From NCBI GenBank assembly GCA_018873245.2, contig JAEMBT020000009.1, positions 4,500,242 through 4,564,241 on the forward strand: a DNA stretch of 64,000 nt. Direction: 5' to 3'. The notes under the pieces were generated by a model. It did not search any database, had not been told where the DNA came from, and saw only the letters and a program-made list of their open reading frames with translations. The position numbers were made by a program, and so were the translations under genes. Each line of letters starts with the position of its first letter. Position 1 is the first letter of the stretch. Of this stretch, positions 51,001 to 60,579 are shown piece by piece. This DNA comes from Archegozetes longisetosus (taxonomy: Eukaryota > Arthropoda > Arachnida > Sarcoptiformes > Trhypochthoniidae).

Positions 51001-51942
51001 GACTCTGTTGATTGTAAACTTTTTGCAACAATTGGTGGCACACACAATAGAAATGGTTTTAAATGTGATTTATCAATGCAACAATTTATGAGTTATAAAA
51101 GACAAAACAGAATTTGTTACACTTTCCTATTAGAACATAAAAACAATATAGTTTTCAACACTAAATCTCAACTAATGAGAAAACTATTGCTAAGAATTAC
51201 AAAGTTTGATTCAGGAAAATGGAATTTTGGTCATTATATAAGAGTATTCATACATTCAAATAAAAAGCCTTATTTCGCATTAGGGCAAAATACAAACAGT
51301 TTTAGTATAGAAGTTAACAGTATTAATGAAGTTATGGAACTCAGAAAAACTATTTATAAACAACTCGAATGGCCTTTTGGTCAATGCAGTTATTATTCAA
51401 GTGATTCATCAGCTTTCAATTCAATCTCAAATGAGGACTGTCTGAGAAAATGTAATTTACATTATTTCAAGAAAAGGTTCAACTGTTTCTATCGGAATTT
51501 CTCTAATATTATATCAGAATTTGATCGAGTATTAGATAATGCTGAAAATTCTTATTGTAATCAAAGTATTATTAACAAATTGAATGAAACTACAAAAACC
51601 TATCAATCAAAATGTCATGAGATATGTCCAGAAGATTGTATTGAAGAAGATTATCAATTGATTAAGAAGACTAAATTGAGAGAAACAGAGGGCTCTTTCG
51701 TTTACTATACTTTCACTAATAAAACGTTAGATATTATATGGGATGAAAGTGAACCAGTTGTCACTTATTTGAACAAACCTTTGACGACACTCTACGACTT
51801 AATTTGTACTTTTGGTGGAATTTTAGGCATTTATTTTGGTATCTCTATTTTCGATATAGTTTGTGATTTAGTTAAACTCACACAAAAATATCAAATATTT
51901 AAAAAATTTCATATCAGAAAATTAGTCAATAGTATATTTTAA
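48030..51942 (+). CDS. Triple-domain DEG/ENaC channel (three tandem subunits in one chain)
   Basis: Exon 1 (48030-50579) and exon 2 (50647-51942) are joined in phase 0 across a 67-base intron (GTAAGT ... TTTCAG), giving about 1281 residues. Three complete DEG/ENaC domains follow each other. Each has TM1 (about residues 21-45, 483-507, 851-873) and a post-TM1 motif (D-L-P-S-I-T-I-C, Q-L-P-A-I-S-V-C, D-I-P-G-I-T-L-C). Each then has a Cys-rich ectodomain ending in C-x3-C-x3-C-[V/D/I]-E, and TM2. The TM2 selectivity triplet is G-A-S (49350-49358) in domain 1, K-I-S (50436-50444) in domain 2 and G-I-S (51838-51846) in domain 3. Linkers of about 30 residues both start R-[Y/H]-P-[L/F]-I. Domain 3 has no ATG before its TM1. 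Ordinary members have one domain and assemble as trimeric, amiloride-sensitive sodium channels. The frame is open back to an acceptor at 48002, so the N-terminus may begin in an upstream exon. Confidence 0.88.
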
Positions 51943-54900
51943 TTTTACCATTAAAGCTTTAATTCTTATCCTTATTCTTAAATGCGGTCTATTTAAGAAT
52001 AGAGAAATGTATCTCTCAAAATACTTTTCAAAACTTTCTTCAAAAAATTTTTTAAGAAATGATATCCAATTCACTAAAGAGATTAAAGAAGAATTAAAAT
52101 TCATTTCAATTTATTACTGCATTCGCTATCAAAGTATGTTATTATTTATTGATGTGAGTTAGAAATCATTTATAGCTTTAAATATTTCTAATTATTGTAT
52201 TATTTTTCAAAGTATTTCTTTTCATAACATAATTTCAAGAAAAAGTAATATTCAATTACTTTATATTTTATTATTGACATCAATTTGATTTCTGTTCTAT
52301 TTAACCATTCGGAATTCATTTTAAAAACTTAATTTTCGTCATATTAACAAATAGAATATTAGTCTAAACGGATTCTCTTTTTCATATATTAATGTTTAAT
52401 CTCATTTTTACAGTTATAGTGCACTAAATCTGTCATTTACTCTTTCGAGAAGATATGAAATATAATCGTAAATAATCGATCAAATATTGATATTTTCGAA
52501 AATTTAGATACTCTGCATGTTCAAAAGTATAAAAAATCTTTCAAGTTTTTACTTCTAGTCAGGGCTGAAACAGTGCAACTCATAATCACATCTTAAGGTT
52601 TCTTATGTCCTTTGAGATTAAATTAGATAAACATTATGTTTAATGTTTTGTTTTTGATCGATTTCGTAACTCTTTACAAAACCTATTTAAAGTACTTTTT
52701 TGAAGATTGAAGCGATGGTTGAAACAAATTTGAACAGATCTTATGATTATTGAGTTATCTAATTTATCTTCTCATCGCTTAGGGAAATATTCGGAAACAA
52801 GAAAATATTTTTAAATAAATAACGTAGAAATGGAATCTGTGAAAAAAGCATTTAGCCCATTTATAGACACATTTTAATGGTGTTATCTGTGTATAAAGTG
52901 AACACCATGGCTATGTGAACATGTCATCTGATCTAACTCAAAGTGCTTTGAGACAGGAATTTGAAAACTGATATTATACGAATAATCAAAATCTCACACA
53001 CAAATTGAAAGGCCTGTTTGATCACTTCAAAAACATGAAAAGCCAGACCAAGTCTGCTAATGATAACATGTTAGCTCGGATTAAGCAATATATCTAATAA
53101 GGATGAAATTCAAATTTTAAAACAGAATTTTGCAGATTTTTGTCTCAAACATTATAGAGTTTACTGTATTGTAATATATTTTATGTCACAACATAGAATT
53201 TAAAGACAAATGTTTGTTATTTTGAATAAATTTTGATTAATGACGGAGAAAAAGATTTGCAGTACATATTAGTTAACCACTCTTATAGAAATACTTCTAC
53301 CGAAGAAGAATGCACATTTTATGGAGTTTGTGCCCCACCTAGACTTCTGATTTTTGCATAACGTTTTGTAAAGGCCTTTCGAAGTAGTGGTCAATTTATG
53401 ACACTTGCAATGAAGATCTATAGTGCAAAACATACTATGAGTATTGATAAAAACTCGAAATCACTTTGGGTGTGTGAATATTTTTCTAAGTATTCATTGA
53501 GATAAACTCAACGATATATATCACTGTCGTCTCAATTGAAGTTAAAGGTCAATTACCGAATTTTTCAATTATTCATCAATTGCATTTAATTGTTAATCTA
53601 TGTTTTGACTTATGCAGACCAGTGCTGACTATCCCCGAAAGGAGTCCCAGAAACAACAAGCTTTTGCTTATAGTTTTATTCATTGCTTTTAACTATTTTA
53701 ACATATTCCGTGTCTGTGATTTCACACTTCAATCGTATACTATTCCTTCACACTAATTCACTTTATGTTAAGAGCGATCTTCTCATTCATATCAGATTAG
53801 AAGTTAGTTTAGAACATGAAATAATATCTAAAATTACAATAATGATAAATTGATTTTGTATTTAATTAATGAATTATATCGAAAACTTTTGAATAATAAG
53901 GTTGGTATTACTCTAACTAATGTCTTAATAACAAGAGACACTTTCAAACATGTGATTCAAATTTAATTCAAATCCACAAGAAATTCAACATCTATTCTAA
54001 CAGATTCCTTAACAGTATTATGTTTCAAAAAATATTGTTGATTAACAAATATTTTTCTTCGATCTTCTATGAAATATAAAATTGCTTTTAATTGAATAAA
54101 ACCAATACCTTGAAAAATATCCTCAACTTCTTCTTTTGAATTCAGTGTCAATTTGAAGTCCTATTTACTGACATAATTCATGGGATTAGAAACAATAAAA
54201 CTTCTGATCATTGTACCAAATGAACTATATTCGTATTAGTGGTAAGTCAAATGTGTATACGGAATAAAATGTATTATTAAATTTGTGATTTACCATCAAT
54301 TAATAATGAGATACATGTTTGACATCTGGTCCTCATTTATTCTCTACATCATTAGTTATTTTCATTTTTCATTGTTCTCGAATCCAATTTTGTAATGTTT
54401 GAAAAAGGAAATCGATTCTATACTCCAAACGAACCCAATTCGTCCAAATTATTGTGTAAAATGCTTTTTATTCTGGAATTGTACTTTTAAAATTTTATAA
54501 ATTTGAATTCTTTGGTATAATTAGTGCAGTAAATATAATAAAATGTTTTGGGAAATATTGGTCCTAAAACGAGAACTTTTAGAAATTTCCAAAATCAGAT
54601 GTAATATAGATATTGATTTATGTAACATCCCAATAAGGGGATCACATAATCTGGACCAATTGTCTTTCTACTCACTCCATATGACAAGTCGTTCTTCTGA
54701 AACCTCTATACTATGAATGTGTTTTAGAGGGCTCCCTTAGTTGTTGATGCATTTCACAAAATTCTTCAATACGTTCAAACAAACACAGATAAAGAAATAT
54801 TCACAAAAAGGTTAATAAAACAAGTTGGACAGCTTCTTTAATATTTTCGCTATACTGACAAAATATGAATACAGTATTTTATTAATTTATTCGATTTAGT

Positions 54901-55637
54901 AATACAAATACAACTTCGAAATAGTTCATAAACTAAATTGACAGACATAAAAAACAGACATGGTCAGTTTTTTAACTAATTTGATGTCACATTCATACAA
55001 AGTAGGAGACAATTCCTATAAACAAATTGCTTTACATATTAGTCTCGTACGAATTCAGGTTTTAGGAATAAGCTGAATACTACGCACTTGTCAATTAATG
55101 ATATAGGTATAGCATAACAAACCTCTTTTTTGGTTTGAAAATTCATTAATAATTATAAAGCATATAAAGTGCAATATTGATTTGTTTAAATTCAGCCTTT
55201 TCCGACTTTTGGACTAAGGTATACATATATCTTATCAGTTATAAACTTTCTCTAACATATCACAGCTCACAAAGATAAGCAATTGTTGCTTAGCATTTAT
55301 CAAAGTTAATATGAACGTTCCTCCATTTGAAAATGTTTGAGTCAATTACTAGCTACAAAAGAATAGGCTTAAGTTTCATAGTTCCTATCATTAAAACATT
55401 AAATTTACTTAGGATCTAATTAAGATATTCAACTAAAAATTATTGAAAGAGACTGATGACAGGATTGTGGAGCGCTTTTCAGTAGTGAAGTTTCGGATGT
55501 AAGTTCAATATTTTTGATTTGTTTGTTAAAACTTATCATAGGACAACTATGATTTAGTGTGAAGTTTGTTTCATACTATGTTTGTCATATTGCAGTCAAA
55601 ACTAAGTATTCGCTATTCTATTTTTTGTTTGCTTGAC
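51943..55637. other. Intergenic, degenerate coding-like fragments
   Basis: No intact gene. At 52920-53170 the + strand reads in one frame M-S-S-D-L-T-Q-S-A-L-R-Q-E-F-E-N, a stop, then about 40 hydrophilic codons, a stop and about 20 more. It looks like a decayed exon of an unknown protein. On the minus strand, 53963-54151 is open for over 60 codons of charged composition, and near 54700-54790 there is a short L-F-E-R-I-E-E-F-C-E-M-H-Q-Q-L-like run. None is recognised. Confidence 0.4.
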
Positions 55638-56033
55638 TGTATACTAGTAAGCAATAAAAAGTCCCATAGTTTGTACCCCTTGAAAAACACTTTCTTTTTA
55701 TACAAATATTTTGAAAGTTTTCAAAACTTTTGATCAATTTTTGAACACGCAATTAATGTCATAATTGGTTGAAATTAACAACAATAGTGCATACTTTATG
55801 GGTTATACAAAATAATTCAATTTATCACTTTGAAATTAACTAAACTTATTTTGTATTATTTTGTATAACCCATAAAGTATGCATTATTTTTGTTAATTTC
55901 AATCAATTATGGCATTAATTGCGTGTTCAAAAATTGGTCAAAAGTTTTGAAAACTTTCAAAATATTTGTATAAAAAGAAAGTGCTTTTCGAGGGGTACAA
56001 ACTATGGGACTTTTTATTGTCATCGAGTATACA
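55638..56033. mobile_element. Foldback/MITE element, 396 bp, 177-bp arms
   Basis: The left arm (55638-55814) and right arm (55856-56033) are near-perfect inverted copies around a 41-base spacer. Shared landmarks are TGTATACT, CAATAAAAAGTCCCATAG, TTTGTACCCCT and TGCATACTTTATGGGTTATA. No coding capacity and no clear target duplication. Confidence 0.88.
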
Positions 56034-56063
56034 TGAGTTGCGAATAAATTTACGCTGCCGCAC

Positions 56064-56811
56064 ATAAGTATGGAAATAAAATTAGTTAACTCTATGTATT
56101 GTCTTTGACTGAATATAACTAAAGAATTACATCGTTGATTTTAGCGAAACTTGTCTTGAATTAATACGCCATAATTTAGGATTAGAACGATATAAAGATA
56201 TCGAATTGTATCACATTATGAGTGAAGTTATAAGCAATCAAAAACTTTTTGTAACTTTTGAGATGCGGTCATAAATAACGAAATATTTCCATTTGACTAA
56301 ATTAAAGCGAAAAATTAAGTCCTTTTGACAACTTTTTCAAGAAGTTCATTTTGAATCTATATACACTATGGCCCAAAATGAATTTCTTGAAAAAGTTGTC
56401 AAAAGGGCTTAATTAAGGTAATATTGTGATTACTGCAAAGTGCTCGCCTTCTGTGACGGCTTAGGTGGAGATATGTTTCGGCCTCTGGTATTCCACCCAA
56501 AGATGCTTTTCATAATCATAGTTAAATGGTAGATTCACTGCAGTTGATATTTGCAGATTGCAGATCTTGTTTGATTTATTTAGCCGAAATTCTTCAGTTT
56601 TTCGCCAGACTTGTTAAAATTCTGTTATTAGTTCACTTTTTTATACAGCGTTTTCGACCACTTCTTGCTAAACTACGAACGGTTCTGAAAGTGTTTATCT
56701 ATTTAATTAATTCATTTAAGGCAAGTTTCGCTAAAATCAACGAAGTAATTCTTTAGTTATATTCAGTCAAAGACAAGACATCGAGTTAACTAATTTTATT
56801 TCCATACTTAT
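56064..56811. mobile_element. Terminal-inverted-repeat element, 748 bp, 94-bp TIRs
   Basis: The TIRs at 56064-56157 and 56718-56811 differ at only a few positions (start ATAAGTATGGAAATAAAATT). A second hairpin is nested inside at 56315-56412. The internal 76-codon frame (56526-56756) runs into the right TIR and has no transposase features, so the element is probably non-autonomous. It lies only 30 bases from the preceding foldback element. Confidence 0.85.
56315..56412. repeat. Nested 38-bp inverted repeat (hairpin)
   Basis: The arms 56315-56352 and 56375-56412 are inverted with two mismatches around a 22-base loop, inside the 748-bp TIR element. This may be another element that inserted there or an inner part of the same one. 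Confidence 0.9.
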
Positions 56812-57906
56812 TTTAAGAAATTAAGCACGCGAGGTGATGGACAACAGCATAGGTGGCTAACGGTTCCAATATCAGCATAACAATATACATCGCAACTAAA
56901 TGTATCTATCAATTTAAAATAGAAAAGTGGGTGTAACTAAGGCAATACTAGTGGTAGGAGGACAAGACCTTATAGGTTGAACCTATGTGAGATCATGATC
57001 AAAACCCGCCCATAGCCACGTCCATAGGACGCTATTTTGCATTTTTCAAAAAAGTGGTCGGAGCCTCATGGGATCGAAACAATCAACTCTACCTATCATA
57101 CTAGTCACACCCATATTGGAGTTGACCACATTATGAGTGCGCAACATTTGGCCACGCCAACTCGAACTTTTAAGCCTGTGAACAGCGTTAATACAAAAAT
57201 TTAATCAAAACTAATTTTAAACGATTGTTCTTATTTTAGTCTAATTTTAAACATTTGAAGAAGTTATTTAGTTTTTTGTCTATTAATGTGCTGTTTGAAA
57301 AATTCATTTTCCACATGTTGATATTAAAATATCATAAACAGTGGAAATTTGATTTTTCATTTTGATAACAACTGGTAAGGGATAAAAATTAGAAAATGAA
57401 ATATTAGCTAAAGTGTAATATTTTTAAAAATTAAAAGTGGATACTTGGAAATAGACTTTTGAGACTACAATTCTTCATAAAAGTCCTTCATCTAAAAAAT
57501 ATTAACCTCGAGATTAACTCATTATAATTGATGAGATAAACTCGAAATCTGAATTTTTCTGATGAGTCAATCGATTTAGAAATAAGGTAATCGTTACTTC
57601 TCGAAATTTTGTTGAAATGAGTAAAAATTGGTGCAATTACAATTTTTCAAATTCGGTTTTATCTATAATTATCAAATGTTAAACAACGCATTAACAGTTA
57701 TTGTAAAGCGTAATATATTGTTCAAGATCTTCGGAGTAGTACTTTTTACAGATAGTTTACGTTCAATACTTAAAAATGAATTTCCATAAAAATTACAATC
57801 ATTCATCTAAATAAGCACTAACCTTGGCTCAAGTAATTATGAGTAGATTTTAACTATCGAACTTCAATCGAGTGCTTTATCCTTTCTTAGAACATAGTCA
57901 TACACA
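56812..57906. other. Intergenic, upstream of the NB-ARC/TPR gene
   Basis: The stretch 56820-57190 is distinctly less AT-rich than its surroundings (GGTGTAACTAAGG, CCCGCCCATAGCCACGTCC, GGCCACGCCAACTCG), which suggests a further repeat element, but I cannot define its ends. The remainder is plain AT-rich sequence. Confidence 0.45.
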
Positions 57907-60579
57907 ATGGAAGAAGATATCGAAGTCCAAGCAAGGAAAGATGACGAATCATCTACAAAAGGAATTGATAGCATTATCGAAGCGGCTGCAAACATCGGTA
58001 ATAGTAATATTATTCATGCCGACAGGATAAAGTTATCAGTGTAAAATATGTTACAGATATTGAGAATGAAGTTCACAAAGATAAAATATTACTCACTCAT
58101 CAATTACCAGAAATAAATACGTCTTCAAATAAAAATGAAGGGACTAATTTAACAATTAATATGCATGCAGTCAGCGGTATATGTAATACAGTAGGTGCTA
58201 ATAAAATTAAGTTAACTGGCTATTCGCATGTTACAAATGTTATTCAAAGGAACCAAATTCCAGCAGCCCAACATTTACCTAAACAATGGAATGTTCCGCC
58301 TAAAAATAACAATTTTATTGGTCGGACTAAACTTCTGGAAAACATTGAGCATTATTTTAGACAAACGGATACTCCTATCATTTTAACAGCTTGTAATGGA
58401 TTAGGTGGAATTGGCAAGACACAATTGGCATTAGAATTTGTTTGGCAGCATTACAAAAAATATAAGGGAGTTGTCTGGTTTGATGCTGAAACATCGCAAC
58501 AGTTGATGAATACGTATATTAGGCTGGGACGAAAGCTGAAAATTATTGGCGATGATGAAAAAGATGATCAGAAGGAACTATGCCTCAGAGTTAAGGAATG
58601 GTTAGAAGATGATGAGCGCTCTGGTTGGCTTTTAGTTTACGACAACGCTCCTGATTATGAGTCTATCGTAGAATTAATTCCAATGAAAGAAGGAAAGTTG
58701 TTAGTGACCTCTCGTTATTCAGCAGGATGGCCACACCAGAACATTATAGTCGATGTGTTTACTATTGACGAATCAAGAGCTTATATCCAAAAGGTTTTGG
58801 GAAACAATTTGCCAGAAAATGAATTAGATGAGTTAGCTGAACTGGTTGATCGGTTACCTTTAGCTTTAGCCATAGCTTGTGCCTACATCAGAATGAATAA
58901 GATGAAAATTTCGCGCTATATGAAGGCTTACGATGAAAGAAAAAAGATATTTTATCGAAGAGGAAATCACTACTTTCAGATCAACTACTAGAAGATTCAA
59001 ATGAAGAATGCCGATTCACTTCTGTGTACATCACTTGGGACATTACTACGAATAAAATTCGTGAAGCATCTTTACTAGCATTCAATTTGCTTGATGCTTG
59101 CGCATGTTTAGCAAGTAATGATATTCCTCTTTACTTATTAGAAACGTTTGCTGGATTCTCAGATAATTCATCTGACAAGCCAGAGATATTCGAAGAATCG
59201 ATAGGAAGATTAGATAGATACTCAATGGTTACAACAAATGAAAAATTGGAAAATTTATCAATTCATCCATTAGTACAAGAAGTTATTAAGCTTAAATGGC
59301 AAGATGAAGATAAAGAAAAAAACTTCTCAAATGTTTGTAGACTACTAAAAATTAGTGTTCCATATGGACATGATAAATTAGAAGATTTAAGAAAAATGCG
59401 ACAGCTATCACCACACATGGAAAAACTTTTACAAAACTTAGAAGCTTGGCAAAACAAAAAATCTAAACATGTCTCGGAATCTAAAAGGATAAGAGCAGAA
59501 AAGCGTTGTGATTCAATTATGTCATTGTTGGGATATTGTTATATTTCATTAGGGGACGCAAAGAAAGCAAAAGAAATGTTAGGACGGGCGTTGCCAATCA
59601 AGGAAAGGCATTACGGCCCCGATCATCCATCAGTGGCCACAACATTGTCGAACCTTGGTCCTGTTTATAGTAATTTAGGGAATTACCAGAAAGCCTGTGA
59701 GGTTCTAGAACGAGCGTTGCCAATCAAGGAAAGGCATTACGGCCCCGATCATCCATCAGTGGCCACAACATTGTCGAACCTTGGTGCTGTTTATAGTAAT
59801 TTAGGGAATTACCAGAAAGCCTGCGAGGTTCTAGAACGAGCGTTGCCGATCATGGAAAGGCATTACGGCCCCGATCATCCATCAGTGGCCACAACATTGT
59901 CGAACCTTGGTAATGCATATGGAATTTAGGGAATTACCAGAAAGCCTGTGAGGTTCTAGAACGAGCGTTGCCGATCGATGAAAGACATTACGGCCCCGAT
60001 CATCCATCAGTGGCCACAACATTGTCGAACCTTGGTAATGCATATGGAGATTTAGGGAATTACCAGAAAGCCTGTGAGGTTCTAGAACGAGCGTTGCCGA
60101 TCGATGAAAGACATTACGGCCCCGATCATCCATCAGTGGCCACAACATTGTCGAACCTTGGTGCTGTTTATGGAGATTTAGGGAATTACCAGAAAGCCTG
60201 TGAGGTTCTAGAACGAGCGTTGCCAATCAAGGAAAGGCATTACGGCCCCGATCATCCATCAGTGGCCACAACATTGTCGAACCTTGGTAATGCATATGGA
60301 GATTTAGGGAATTACCAGAAAGCCTGTGAGGTTCTAGAACGAGCGTTGCCAATCAAGGAAAGGCATTACGGCCCCGATCATCCATCAGTGGCCACAACAT
60401 TGTCGAACCTTGGTGCTGTTTATAGTAATTTAGGGAATTACCAGAAAGCCTGTGAGGTTCTAGAACGAGCGTTGCCGATCATGCAAAGGCACTATGGTAT
60501 TAGTCATTTAATAACTAGAAATATTTCATTGTTACTAGAAACACTAACTCCGAGAAGTACTAATTGTATAGTTCTATAG
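57907..60579 (+). CDS. NB-ARC/TPR (NLR-like) protein with two frameshifts
   Basis: Exon 1 is 57907-57997 and exon 2 starts at 58057 (phase-1, 59-base intron, GTAATA ... TTACAG). An unrecognised N-terminal region of about 110 residues precedes an NB-ARC ATPase. This has Walker A G-L-G-G-I-G-K-T (58398-58421), Walker B-like L-L-V-Y-D-N (about 58629), L-L-V-T-S-R-Y (about 58699) and L-P-L-A-L-A (about 58855). After a winged-helix-like region come eight kinesin-light-chain-type TPR units of 42 residues (from 59552). Two one-base shifts break the frame: at the A6 run 58940-58945 (seven As would restore it) and at about 59923, where a G is missing from the repeat consensus GGAGATTT. Either this is a recent pseudogene or the assembly has errors; everything else is intact. 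Related proteins are STAND ATPases that oligomerise on ligand sensing in immunity or cell death; the ligand is unknown. Confidence 0.85.
59552..60510 (+). repeat. 126-bp tandem TPR-coding repeat, eight units
   Basis: Units begin at 59552 (diverged first half), 59678, 59804, 59929, 60055, 60181, 60307 and 60433 (diverged second half). Spacing is 126 bases except for one 125-base unit that carries the frameshift. Copies are almost identical in DNA. They differ mainly at one codon pair (K-E, M-E, D-E, M-Q) and at the helix end (A-V-Y-S-N-L, P-V-Y-S-N-L or N-A-Y-G-D-L), a modular, concerted pattern. Confidence 0.96.

Noticed and set aside
56526..56756. 76-codon + frame inside the TIR element
   Set aside because: It is hydrophobic, runs into the right terminal repeat and has no transposase residues.
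57998..58056. Apparent frameshift and stop near 58040 at the start of the NB-ARC gene
   Set aside because: A 59-base GT-AG intron (57998-58056) removes it and restores the frame exactly, so it is not a third frameshift.
59882..60226. 114-codon minus-strand frame in the TPR array
   Set aside because: It is the antisense of the 126-bp repeat, not an independent gene.
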